A stretch of DNA of 64,000 nucleotides from Paulinella micropora (Eukaryota; Cercozoa; Imbricatea; Euglyphida; Paulinellidae): NCBI GenBank assembly GCA_019918135.1, contig WBZZ01003930.1, positions 1 through 64,000 of the forward strand, given 5' to 3'. Shown piece by piece: positions 33,809 through 44,800 of the stretch. A program made the translations under genes and the position numbers. Each line of letters starts with the position of its first letter. Within the stretch, counting starts at the first letter, position 1. The notes below the pieces were generated by a model. The model saw nothing but the letters and a program-made list of their open reading frames with translations. It was not told where the DNA came from and ran no database searches.

Positions 33809-34238
33809 CCATCTGCAGGAAAAACTTATTCCTTTCGTGGAGAGCTTTGACGAAGGTATCAGGCGGTACGTGGAAGTGGTAAGACCAGTCGTGGCCAAAT
33901 CTGAACGCGAACGCAAGCGCGACCGCCTTCAAAGGCGAAGGCGCAGGAGGCAACGAAAGAACTGCGACGCCTTTAACAGCTATGTTGCTCAATATTTACA
34001 CGGACAGACAAAGGGGGCTGCATCTCAAAACCGCGTCACAGTCCTTAACAGTAAGCAATTACAACAGACTACAGACGAGATTCATAACTCCTCTTCTGCT
34101 TCAGAAGGGAGGATTTCGGAAAAAAGCACGCAAATAGACATTCGAGCTTCGTTTGATGACTCGTCCAGCAGGCAAAGTGGGGAATCATGTAAGGAAGAAT
34201 TAGAGGCAGCAACCCAACAAACAGACTACCCTTTTTGA
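29423..34238 (+). CDS. Unrecognised multi-exon gene, membrane protein with glycine zipper
   Basis: Exons 29463-29518, 29571-29604, 29654-29997, 30113-30268, 30514-30642, 30691-30895, 30943-31001, 31057-31141, 31388-31483, 31533-31611, 31665-31737 and 33819-34238 join in phase with GT-AG introns into one frame. Starting at ATG 29468 it gives 576 residues; an earlier ATG at 29423 in a small exon (29396-29429) would add a few. Residues about 30-200 are acidic and disordered with a tandem AVIVKDKD repeat. A helical region follows (about 200-320). Two hydrophobic segments lie near 345-375 (GGAVVGTLVG, a GxxxGxxxG glycine zipper) and 378-403 (AIAFGICAAAFLLAIVTKWV). Next is a helical stretch and a basic run (RDRLQRRRRRRQRK), then a polar tail. 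No family was recognised. A membrane-inserting or pore-like role is only a guess from the zipper. Confidence 0.75.
30042..30127 (+). repeat. Tandem duplication of an intron-exon boundary
   Basis: The segment TTGTTGTTGTTGGGGAAATTAG plus GATGAGGTTGAAGAG occurs twice, 44 bases apart, so there are two identical splice acceptors (ends at 30068 and 30112). Only the second keeps the reading frame; the first leads to a stop. Confidence 0.85.
32053..33050 (+). repeat. Two families of degenerate tandem repeats
   Basis: A phrase of the type GGGAACCAGGAGGAGTT...GACTCGATGTTGATG...GGAGTGTCCTG occurs at about 32068-32190 and 32248-32370. A second phrase, CCAAATGAATGGCTGAGAATGCTCCAAGGCT followed by GTTGTGCCAG, occurs four times, starting near 32527, 32704, 32854 and 32998. 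Spacing is 145-180 bases. They could be remnants of one tandem satellite. Confidence 0.7.
33256..33486 (+). mobile_element. tRNA-derived SINE, copy 7
   Basis: Plus-orientation copy with tRNA-like head (33256-33330), body and ATT tail (33487-33540). No internal duplication. One change in the head (CCCTTCGG for CCCGTCGG). Confidence 0.9.
33544..33773 (+). mobile_element. tRNA-derived SINE, copy 8
   Basis: It directly follows the ATT tail of copy 7. The tRNA-like head (33544-33618) ends in GGTGCCACCA, so it kept the CCA of a mature tRNA 3' end. The ATT tail (33774-33807) ends ten bases before the splice acceptor of the last exon of the host gene. Confidence 0.9.
33555..33605 (+). promoter_or_regulatory. 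Internal RNA polymerase III promoter of the SINE (A and B boxes)
   Basis: A box TAGCCCAGTGG at 33555-33565 and B box AGTTCGATTCC at 33595-33605, spaced as in a tRNA gene. The same boxes are present in all full copies in this window. Confidence 0.75.
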
Positions 34239-34371
34239 TCATTAAGTTAGCTAGACATGCAGCAGTGCTCCGATATGTTGAGCTGGCGGATCATTGCAAC
34301 TTTTATGTTCCACTGTTATCTTTCTGTCATATCACAATAATAGTAAGAATAGTTTACTAAACACAGTAGCG

Positions 34372-34406
<35 letters not shown>

Positions 34407-35641
34407 TTAAAGCCGTGCATAAACCTTTGAATTATGTGCTTATATTATTACTAATATGTAATGATATCCTTTCATTGTTCTTGTATATAGCAGTAACTAA
34501 AACAAAGGTTCACATCTATTCAACAACCATTATTTATATTCATATAAGTAATACTTACGTTGGAATATAATCGAGAACATGCTAACATATTGCTAGAGAT
34601 ATTAATAACACAATGCTAGCAATATGTTGTCCTAAGGTCGTTATTATAGTGAAGTTTGGTATCTGAGGAATGTGACCCTGCTTGAAGCTAGGTGATGTGA
34701 TTAATATATATAACTGGTATTTACGTTAACTTAGAAGAGAGTGACAGTGAATTATTAATACATGTCTACTTAGAGTTGCTCTCTAAAGTTTTATTTGTGC
34801 CAGGCGTCCCCTGTCAACTTACTTTCTTACGCAAGCAGTGGTCACTGGAAGAATTGATTAGATCCTAGTCAACTACAGCCACATTTTATTAATATTACGA
34901 CCGCAGGTCTTATCCTTACGAGCTCAAGAATAAAAAGTAATTTAATAATATTAATAATACTGAACATAACTTGGTTCAAGGCTAACCTTCACTTCTGTAA
35001 TAGTGAAGCTAGCATTGAACACAAGTTGAATCGTGGCAACCGTGACAAGCGAGAGGGAACTTAAAACACAGTTAAAAACCGTAGGCTGTGTGTCCCTTTG
35101 AAACGTGTCAACTGACACAATGCGTTATTAATTAATACGTCCGTAACCTGCACAAATGCTAAAACATGCCTAAAACAACAACTCATAAGAGTAATTTCCC
35201 TTATGAAGTTTAGCCATGAATTTCCAGTCACTGCAAAAACAGCCTAAATTTCACGGAATTTCCTTGTGTGCACTGTTACTACATTCGCTACAAAAGGCAC
35301 AGTTCGGGCACGGTCAACGCTATTAATAACTTAATCTGGGATATTAATCAATAAGGATGCCACAGCTTTGTGTAACTTACATCAGAGTACTAATAACCGT
35401 CACTGTGACCACTCCGGTAAACGGTTAAGTGTAACTTGAAATATAGTATTTGTTGGATCTATAGTCCGAGGCTTAATTAATAGTTGAGGACTCGCCGGCC
35501 GTATCAAAGTAACTGTGTCGGTAGAGCCATTACTTACGATTCTGCCAGTCTAGTTACGCGGTGCGTCCTGTTCGCGCCATTTCTTATTAAAGATGTAGTA
35601 CTGCTATTTGAGTGTTGTAGCTATCATAGGTCACTGACCAT
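34239..35641 (+). repeat. Non-coding leader or LTR region upstream of gag D
   Basis: AT-rich sequence with no coding frame and a 28-base T-run at 34375-34402. About 34870-34985 matches the reverse complement of 17460-17560, so at least part is a dispersed repeat. It precedes a copia-type gag and may be its LTR plus leader, but no LTR pair or primer site was established. The 3' part of the preceding host gene transcript must also lie here. Confidence 0.4.
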
Positions 35642-36980
35642 TCCTCTCACCTACCACCGATAGTGAAGATGAAGGTCAAGATCAGCAAGAAAAGAAGAAA
35701 CCTGTTGCGTTAAAAAAAGAACGTAGTAGCTCCTCTATCGCTACCAGTAGTTCTTCCTCCAGTGCTGTCCCATCTGTCAAACAAGAACAGAAAGACGAAA
35801 GATAGCCACTCTCCCAGTCCTGCTCCACCTGACCCCTCACCTATCTCTGTAACTGCTGAACGGAAAAGGTCTGAAGGAGTCCCTATTCTGACTGCTGCTT
35901 CTAAACCAAATCCTCTCCTTGCTCCTCTAGCAACAGACAGATACTATCAGCAGGTAGAGGAAAGAAGAAAGATGAAACATAAAAGATTCATATTTGGCAC
36001 TTTTAATTCAGTCCTGCAACAAGGACAAGGAAACAATGTCAGTTATTAGAACAGCTGGTACTGACGGGGTTGAGTGTTTCATGGCATTGAGGAAGAGATA
36101 TGGCGGACGTGACCTTGTCAAATGGAAGGAGCGCCAAGATTTCCTTGACTACTCCTACCCCGAAAAGGTCCAAGATGTGAGATCCTGGTTGACTGTTTTT
36201 GATAGCAATATAGCCGACGAAGAGACAGTCATGAGGGTCCCGTACCCTGAACTCGTCAAGACTGAAATGGTGATGAAAAAGATCGAACACTTAACTGAAT
36301 TCGATAGCTTTCGCAACAAAGTCACTAGTCTCCTTCCGGAGGAGAGACCAAGTTGGGAGTCTTTTGTGAAAGTGATAGAGCAGATAGCTCAGACAGAGGA
36401 ATCCAAGTCAAAGATGAAGAAACTTTATGCGTTGGGGGGTGGTTTTCGCTCCCTTTACACTAAAGCTTCATCCGGTAGCGGGACAAAGAGTGACCCCTAT
36501 AACAGTCAACCTTATGGGTAACCAAGCTGGGAGAACACCCCATAAGGAAGGTTGTTACAACTGTCGAGGAGATCACCAGATCAAAATCTGTATTGTCCCT
36601 TGCACCCTTCCCGAATGCCCTCGAGACGGACATGTCCCTGTAAACTGCCTCATAAGAAGAAAGGCAGCAAGGATAGTTACTCTAGCTAAAGGTGTAGGAG
36701 AGCTTAGTCTAACAAGGACAAGTAAGAATAAGGAGGGCAGGAAACTTTAAGGAAGGAGAAAGATGAGACGACAGAAAGGAGAAGGAGGGAAGGAGAAAAG
36801 AAAGCTGAATGCATCTGACTTCATCAAGAAGAGCACAGCTAAAACGAAGACAATTAGTTTGAACGCAGTGGGTTCCGACTCCTCTTCTTCTGGTAGTTCT
36901 GAAGAAGAAGGAGAGGAGTCCGAAGCCTCTGGTTCAGACGGAGCGTCTGCTACTCTTGATGAAGAAGAGGGAGAAGACGT
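35642..36980 (+). pseudogene. gag: Copia-type gag D, frameshifted and truncated
   Basis: Three frames in succession (35762-36049, 35994-36521, 36427-36987) encode a Gag: a Ser-rich acidic N-terminus, a helical capsid-like segment (WKERQDFLDYSYPEKVQD, VRSWLTVFDSNIADEE), and a zinc-binding tail. The tail has C-x2-C-x3-H-x4-C followed by C-x4-C-x4-H-x4-C and then a basic RRKA. The second knuckle has the CX4C spacing also seen in Gag C. The frame ends in a Ser/Glu-rich stretch and is cut by the family B LTR at 36981, whose first bases supply the stop codon. Confidence 0.7.
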
Positions 36981-37313
36981 TGATTAGGTAAATACCCGGT
37001 CACTCACGGACCTAATACCTTAGACGCCGGTTTGCTGAGAGAATCCGTTAGAAGCCACGATACCGATCGACACTTTTAATCCGCACGTAGATAGCAGAAC
37101 TGACAAACTCAAAGGTAATAATGAAACTGAAATAAAGTCCGCACGACTGTAATTATTACTCAATGGCCAGTGTCCAATCCTGAATGCCAATATGGACCGG
37201 TACGTCCGTTACAATAATTGACTAGAACTATACGGTCATTCTACTATACGAATAAATTACTCCCCAATCACAAAGCAATTACTAAAAGTAAAAACGTAGT
37301 TGTCCTACCAACG
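36978..37313 (-). repeat. Family B LTR, solo copy
   Basis: It is about 95 percent identical to 54405-54732 by eye apart from one short indel. With TG...CA ends the LTR core is 36981-37310. The copy at 54408-54729 sits directly upstream of a family B gag on the minus strand, which identifies it as an LTR. Here no B coding sequence adjoins it, so it is a solo LTR or recombinant remnant inside the end of gag D. Confidence 0.7.
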
Positions 37314-37668
37314 CTCCCCCTTAGTTCTATGTCGATATTGTAAATTACCAATCACCACGTCTACGATTAATAACTTTTACAAATGCGATAATGGCCTCCA
37401 TTCCCATTAGTAATGAAATGGTGTTCTCAAAACTCGTAAATTACCAACACTGTAAGTCCGCCGTTGCCGCCTCGTTGTCTAGTTGACATCTCGATCAAGT
37501 CGATTAAGGCTTCCTCATAGGTCCTCCAAGTTGGTCATACTCGTACGTAACTAAATTACATTACTGACTCGCTGAGTCACATATAATTAGTAAATAATAC
37601 CATTCCGCCATAATACAATTACTCGATGTATAGTCGGCTCCGATCGCTCAAGTCCTTTCCCGCTCTCG
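37314..37668 (+). other. Non-coding spacer between LTR and RT fragment A
   Basis: AT-rich sequence with no supported coding frame and no recognised repeat. It may be remnant of an LTR or intergenic DNA. Confidence 0.5.
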
Positions 37669-39040
37669 TTGCAATGTGACCGATGCAACAGCTCAAACGT
37701 CGTGGACGGTGATCCTGCTTCGCAAAACGAAGACTGTGGGTACGAAGATAAGGGCCCAATGTGTCTACTTACGCACACATTGCATTTGCCTGAAAAACAG
37801 AAGCGTTTGCACCCAGATGTTGTTGCTGCACGGAACAAGGAGGTTCGTGGTCTCTACGACATGAAGTGTCTTGAATGGGCAATACGTGACCAGGCCAAGG
37901 AGCACGGAGTTACACCAATCCACACTGGATTCGTCGACGCGGTTAAACATAATGAATCAACTAGTGAACGTGTTTACAAGTCACGGTTGGTTATGTTTGG
38001 GAACAGGATGAATGTATACGAGCATTTTAGCCTCTACGAAACTTCGACGCCGGTTGCTCATCACTTTGCTTTATTATTGCTATGTGCTGTCATGGTGGCC
38101 CTGAACGCGTTCATTAAGCAGGTAGACTTCAGTCAAGCTTACACTCACGCTGACATGGGGGATGTCGTCTATGCGGTCCCCCCCGACGACTTCAAGAAGC
38201 CAGGTGATCCGTTTGCTATATGGCGCGTCTTCAAAGCTCTCTATGGGTCACCTCAGGCTGGGCGTCGTTGGCATGATTACATCGCTAGGTTCCTTCGTTC
38301 GTGTGGCTACCGTCAATCTACAATTGACCCGTGCGTGTTCTTCTTGCCTAGTTCTGGTGGTGGGTTTCCTCCAGCGTTCACTCGCATCGCTTCCGCTTTG
38401 CCTTGGGTACTTCTGTTGAAAACCGACGACATGTTGGTCTTCTGTTTTCTTTATTCTCAGTTTGAGGCCTTCAAAAAGCGATTAGAAAAGGGCACATTCA
38501 GGTTTAAAGACATTCACGATGTGCGTGTCTTCACCGGTCTGCAATTCAGGCGGTTCGACAATGGGCGGCTCATCCACCAGCGCGCCTACATACGAGGTCT
38601 TCTGCATGATCGTGGTTATGCCAACGCAAAGCCTACTCCAACGCCCGCTACTGTACAGGAGCCTGACCCTGCACCTAATACTTCTCCACTTCGTCAGTGG
38701 ACCTTACCGAAGTTGATTGGTGAGCTTATTTGGCTGGCGTCCATGACTCAGCCTCACTTGTCCTTTGCCGTAAACCGATTATCTATCTTTGGCCACCAAG
38801 CCCCAGATATAGCTTATGCCATGGTTGGGCGAGTGTATCGCTACCTACGCGAAGAGCGTGGCCTCTTCTTTCCAGCCAACGTTGATATATCCACATTGGA
38901 ACTTACTTCGTTCTCTGACTCTGACTTCGGGAATGATCGCTTCACGCGTAGGTCTCGGAATGGGGAAATTCATATTTTCACTGGACCCATTCATTGGAAT
39001 TCACGAAGGCAGACTACAGTTGCCTTATCGACGATGGAGG
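37669..39040 (+). pseudogene. pol: Copia-type reverse transcriptase fragment A, open but truncated in RNase H
   Basis: A 458-codon open frame without an AUG at its start (it opens at a TTG) encodes a Ty1/copia RT: KSRLVMFGNRM, AFIKQVDFSQAYTHADM (first catalytic Asp), LYGSPQAGRRWHDYI, the active site LLKTDDMLVF (38419-38430), and FTGLQFRRF. The usual copia active site is YVDD; here Tyr-Val is replaced by Lys-Thr. The connection domain and the start of RNase H follow, ending in TVALSTMEA. It is cut at 39041 where the reversed segment B1 begins. Confidence 0.88.
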
Positions 39041-41785
39041 CATAAGGTGGGGCATCGATCGCACGATAAAAAGAGCACATTGATTGTCGTGATTCTTAGC
39101 TAAGTCAAGTATCCCATAATCTATTATTCCTAACAGTTCTGAGTAAAACTCGTTTTCTTTGCAGTCCGGGTCATAACACAAACACTCTTTCACTACTATC
39201 GGTTCTGCTCCCTTCGTCAGCGCATATAGCAGCCTAGCTATTTCAGTCTTCTCAGGTCTTGGATGTCCTTCGCTATGTCTGTACTCACACTCCCACTTAG
39301 CTCTTTCCTTAGCTTTCGCACTTTGAGTATTCTTAGCTGCTCGTTTCTCTATGACTGTCTCTCTTGTGGTTAGAGGTGTGCCTGCTGCATGCTTTAGAAA
39401 TACCTCGTTTACAGCCCAAAACACATCTGTCAACAGTCCATCTGCCTCGGCTACTCTCTCTCCTTCCTTCTTCGTCATCTTCATGACATCTCCCGTGTCA
39501 TCGTCCAAAATACACAGGCTATTCAGCTGTTCACTTATTCTCTTAAAGTCTTCAAAGCTTATCACCTTTCCGTATCCTGTGTCTCTTTTACTGCCCTTTC
39601 CCACAGGTGTTTCGTGTGTGTGTGTGTATCGCTTGTCTGCTCTGTCTGTGACTCCACACTGTCTCCTAGTCTATCCAAAGGAGACGGACCTTGTGGTAGT
39701 AGCGATGGGGCCAAGACTTCCCTCCTCTCGTCCCTCTTATACGCTCCACAGTCTCAATGCAATCAGTCTCTCTTCCAGCTCTGGTCCCGCCGGTCCGTGC
39801 CTCTTTCCTGGCATTACAGCATCATTCCGTGAATCTGTACTAACTCCTTTCTTACCGGATTTTACGACTCTTTCCTTGTCTTTTTCTCCGATATTTGCGG
39901 GACTTAGCGAGTTTTTCTTCGCGGGTTTTGCCGTATCTTTTTGCGAGATTTGCTGTGCACTCGCCTCCCTTTCCCTCCCTCTCTCTCAGTATGCTCATCA
40001 TCTCACTCTCTGAAGGATAATCACGGGAAGGACGTGGGCGACGTGAAGGGTCTTGTGCTAGGTCAATGTCAGGGAATAGTGGGTCCTGACGTGCATGATG
40101 ACCACATAAGTCTGCATACACTAGCCTCTTTGCTGCCTCATCTGCCTTGCCCCAACTCCCCCCCTGTCCAGACTTAACTCCACACTGTTCTCCCCTCCAG
40201 TTCAGCCCAGTACAACGAGTGGTTAGTGGGCCTCTGGTGTGACTCTTAGGAGTTGATGTAGTGGGGCGTGGTGTTTTGTTCTTTGTCTGCCTAGAGTTCT
40301 GACGGAATGTGGGTGTCGGTTTCTCACTTGCTCTCCGTTTCTCTTTCTCTTTCACTTGCAAGGGTTTTGGTTGCAATGCTGAGGGTTGCACACGTGGTGT
40401 GTCTTGTGAGGTCGTGAGGGCAGGAGTGGTTGTTGTAGAGGTGTCGGGGTGTTGAGCACTACGGTGTGGAGGTTGTGGGGTCTGTCTCGGAGTGTGTTTC
40501 GAGCCAATGGAGCACTCGACAGTTCCCCCCCCCCCCCCCCCCATGGGCTCTTGTGGGTTGATCTAAGGGTTTGTTCTCACTTTGCTCCTTTGGAGGCTCA
40601 TTATCCTCCTCGCCCTCTTGCTCTGCTTCACGAGCAATAATGCTTTCCCCACTTTCTATGTTTCCCTCCATTGCTTCTTCGCTACCCTCCATTATGACTA
40701 GCCCATACTCTTCTTCTTCTGAGGTGTCTTCTCCCTCAGACTTGTCTCCTCCTTCCTCCTCACCCTCCTCTCCTACTTCTGCCCTCATAAGAGTAACTCC
40801 TTTGGCTCCTTTCTTTCGAAATTTGCCACTCTTGTCTCTTTGCTTCCCCTTTGAGGAGTCAGAGTGAGCTGACTTTGGACTAGTTCGTCCGGGGCCTGAC
40901 TTTTGTTCGGGGCAAAAACGCTTAGTGTGTCCAGTCTGATAGCAGTTATAGCATGTCGCTGTCAGCCACCACTCCTGCTCTGAACTATCACTTCAATTCT
41001 TGTTGCCCTTGCCCTTCCCGTTCTTAGTCCATTTCTTGTTCTTCTCTCTCTTTTCTCTCTTCTCTCCTCCCTCTCCCCCTCCAAACAGTAGATTCGCTCC
41101 CTTACCCTCTCTCTTGCTCTCCCTCTCCTTCTTACGCTCCTTCCTCAATCTCTGTTGCTTCGCATCCCACAGCACGTAAATTTCCTTTGCAGACTTTACT
41201 ATTTCATCGTGTGTTGGTCTGTTTGCTGCCGCTAGTCTGTAGTAGTCACTGAAGAATGTTGTTCCGTAAGCTTCGTGTTCAGCTAGCTTCTCTAACAGTC
41301 CGTTCACTGCCTCATCTTCCCCAAAACTCCTCGCAAGGCTTCAAGCCACTGCTTCTGGAGTTGATGTTGGGTAAGATATTCTTCCATATCTTCTGTCGGT
41401 CTTGGTCTCTGATTTTTAAGGCTTTCTCCTCGACATATCTCGCCGCACCGCTTATATTACCGTATTTTTCTTTTACGATGCAGACTTTTTCAAACGGGCA
41501 ATGTGCCTTTTTGCTGCGAAGGAATTGAACCACTTTAGTTTCCGAGAATGCGATTGTAACGAGAAGTTGAAACATTCTGCAACGATGCAGATATCGTTGC
41601 TCGTCTTATACTTCTTCTGTCTCAGTATGTAAACGTCTTTGTTGCTTCTTGTCATTGCCCTTTTCTTCCTTCTGTTCGCTCTGTCTTCCCAAGCCTTCTT
41701 CTCTTCCTTGGATAGATCTTTCCAGTTGTCTGGTTTCTCTGCCGCTGCCTTCCCGTCTTGTGCTGTTTGACTACCTTTCTGTCTC
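39041..41785 (-). mobile_element. Family B gag segment, copy B1
   Basis: It is nearly identical over 2745 bases to 51338-54082 of copy B3, in the same orientation. It is bounded sharply by RT fragment A at 39041 and by element C Gag at 41786. Minus-strand frames include 41575-41312, 41307-40993, 40544-39852 and 39604-39014, the pieces of a copia-type Gag described at B3. It shares the 2-base difference with B4 (AACATTCTGCAA) that knocks the first frame out of phase relative to B2 and B3. Confidence 0.85.
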
Positions 41786-41830
41786 GCACGACAGCAAGAC
41801 ACCTCGACAGCAAGACAGTCGAGAAGGAGG

Positions 41831-44800
41831 AGCGATGACGACGAAGACGATGAAGCATACGGATCGAGACGTGGCGACTCATCATCGAGCAGCTCGTCAT
41901 CACTGACCAGCTCGTCCTCAAGCAGCCCATCCTCGACCAACCCGTCCTCAGGTAGCCAAGCACCCGCCCTCTTGCCTACTATCAACGTACCAACTGACCT
42001 GGATACACTTTTCAGCCAAGCAGACTACATCAAAGCACAGATCCATGTCCGTTGCTTCCTTGTGGAAGCATGCCAAGAGTCGACAGCTCTACTGACCGTC
42101 CAACGAGCAGGAACCAACCCAGCGGTGATTTGGACAGCGATCTGCGAGCGATTCGGCAGCAAAGGATCGGTTTCCATCGCTCGCCTACTAATGCAGCTGT
42201 TCGAGACAAAGCTGAAGTCAAGCAATGGCCTACCAACATGGATGGAGCTCTTGACCCAACGCTTCGAGCGCCTACAGTCAAGAGGAGTGCCTCTACCTGA
42301 TGAATTCAGAGTCGTATTCTTGCTCTTTAAACTTAAGGAGTGCGCCTCTCTATCTATGGGGGATGTAGGGGGAACTATGTATTGGTCTCGTGCTGATGCT
42401 AACAAACCACGTTATAATGAGATATGTTCACTCATCTTACAAGCATACCATGCTAACCAACTCTCTGCTGCCTCATCTAGGTCCTCGACAGCCCTGTTCA
42501 CTTCGGCCACACCCGTTGCTATCAACAAAGACATCCGATGTCTCAACTGCAACCGACGAGGACAAATTGCGGCCCAGTGTCGATCCACCTGCATGAAACG
42601 AGTCTGCGAGGGCCGACCGAAACACTCTGGGGCTGAATGCCCCGTCCGCAGACGACCCACGCAGCAAAACTCGAACACACGTCGCGGTGGTCGAGGGGGA
42701 GGACCGAATCAACGAGGACGTGGAGGCCAACCTAAACAGACCAACACAAGACGGATTCAACGATCGAGAGGACAAGCCAACGCGACAACCGAAGTGGAAG
42801 CCACGGACGACGTCGATGATCCAACAGGCGACCCACCCGAGACATGGCTGATGCATTCCGCCGACTCCGACGACGAACGACCCGGACCAGAGGAGGACGA
42901 ACCATCGCAAGAAGAAGTAGCCTACGTACAAAGGGGAAGTAGGTACAGAAATAGAGCAGGACCTATCCAACTGTCTCCTCTAACACCCACTTCTGATACC
43001 TATAACCCTCCCACCCCCACTGAAGCATCGCCCGCACCGCACCCTGATTACGTGGAAGACCCGACGAGACGCCCAGACATCCCATGGAGCTCGCTGACAA
43101 TCACACAACGCATGGACGAGAACGACTACAGACGTGCCTACGTTCAATGGACGCGCATGCGGGACGCATTTCGAGCGATCCCACAAGGATTTCCTGTCCC
43201 ACCTGCCCATTGGCCGCGACCTTGGTGCCCCCTTGGAACACCCCTCAACTATTTCCTTCCAAGAACGGATCCGTGGATGTTACCATCGCTGCTAGTTCAA
43301 GACGCGCCCGGCTCAACAGGTATTGAGCACATCGTACTGCGGACAAGATGCCCGAGACGAGCACGACGTGAACCAGGTAGTTCACCGCAACAACCGCCGG
43401 AAACAACTACACAATCCCCGCGCGTGCCAACACAGAGCTTTATGAGCTCACCTGCACCGGAAGACAGGACGACATCAGAGCAAGACCGTCAAGAAGAGCA
43501 ATCTACCTCAACGCCCATCGGAGAACATCGACAGCGACAGTTGAGTTCAACGAGCGCAGAGGACACCTCGATGAGCGAAACACCGCCTACCCCGTCAATG
43601 GCATACAATGAGGAATCGCCCATTTCAAGTTTCACGGTACCTATCCCACCGAACCTGCAGACCGAGTGCTTTACCCCGTTGGCCCCGACGACAACCTCAG
43701 CGAATGCATCTACGGACAACAAGGACGCAATAAGTCGCATACAAGCCATCGAAGGATTACCCTACGGCCAACCAGTGCAATACAGACGTGTACCTGGAGT
43801 TTCACAGCCAACAGAACGACGATACACCTTCGCTTGGACAGATGCACATCATTGCTTTCGTCACCCTACCACCGATGAGCTGGCCTACTGGAGCATCGTG
43901 AAGGACTTCCGACTACTCCCGGAGAACTGGGCACTAACCAAACCAGACTGCGTCGACTGCAAGACTATACGCGAAACCAGACGCGGCAGCATTAGATGGG
44001 ATTGCACCTACTGCGGCAACCAAGAAGGGAAACTGAAGCGTTGCAGCGGATGTCAACTCGTCTACTACTGCAACACCGATCATCAGAGGACCGATTGGCC
44101 GGCACACAAAGAGTTCTGCAACATGGCCAAGCGGCATCCACTCATCAACCGACTTCGAGAAAGGGGAACGAGATACGATCTACTCGGCATACCAACGGAC
44201 CAGCCCGAGCTAGGCGACCTCGCATTTCAACATCTGTTACGTTACCGTGAAGGTGGACCACACGCACCACTGTTCATAGACACACCCACAATGGTAGATA
44301 TGGCGATGAGCCTAGATGAATTTACGACGAGGGGGAGGCGTGTGGACCCCAGGACGGCCACAATGGCACAATCACACGCCCACCTTAACTTCACGGAAAA
44401 CGAAGAAGACTACGAGGTGACCTCTTCGACACCGAATGCGAACCTAGCTGCGCTCGCCGCTACCACGCCGGTCATACCCAACTTCGACGAAGCGTATACA
44501 ATCAACGAGACGGACCCACCATGGAATATGCTCCCACCACCTCCAAGCGGAACAGATGAGACCGGACAAGAACAGCACGAACCCTACGGTGTAGGTGCAG
44601 CAGGCGAAAGATGGCGAGAACAACTGGAGAAGCAACTGAAACGCATACTCAACATACCCGACACGCCGTCCGATGTCAAGCGTTCACCGCCTCCAGCACC
44701 ATACACACCTGAAATAGAACCACTGTTCAACGACAACGTGAGACCACCGCTCAACTATTACCCACCTGCCGGACGTGTGGAAGCTGAAGAACTACGAGAT

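Larger units (their letters stand above)
31738..33818 (+). other. Last intron of the unrecognised gene, repeat-filled
   Basis: This 2081 nt intron holds a TTATTC hexanucleotide array (about 31829-31925), a C-run with CA repeat (31990-32022), two copies of a 135 bp repeat (about 32053-32190 and 32236-32370), four degenerate tandem units (32520-33050), an ATT array (33184-33249) and two SINEs in the sense direction of the gene. If it were not spliced, the protein would end eight codons after the donor at TGA 31762-31764. Confidence 0.7.

Noticed and set aside
36981..37100. Primer site TGGTATCGTGGC inside the family B LTR
   Set aside because: It looked like a tRNA 3' end primer site at 54484 on the minus strand, but the other copy has CGG in place of TGG and the LTR continues beyond it. 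The site after the LTR end is better.
39351..40013. 220-codon plus-strand frame, also at 51648
   Set aside because: It is antisense to the family B Gag frames and has the Ser/Leu-rich look of a shadow frame.
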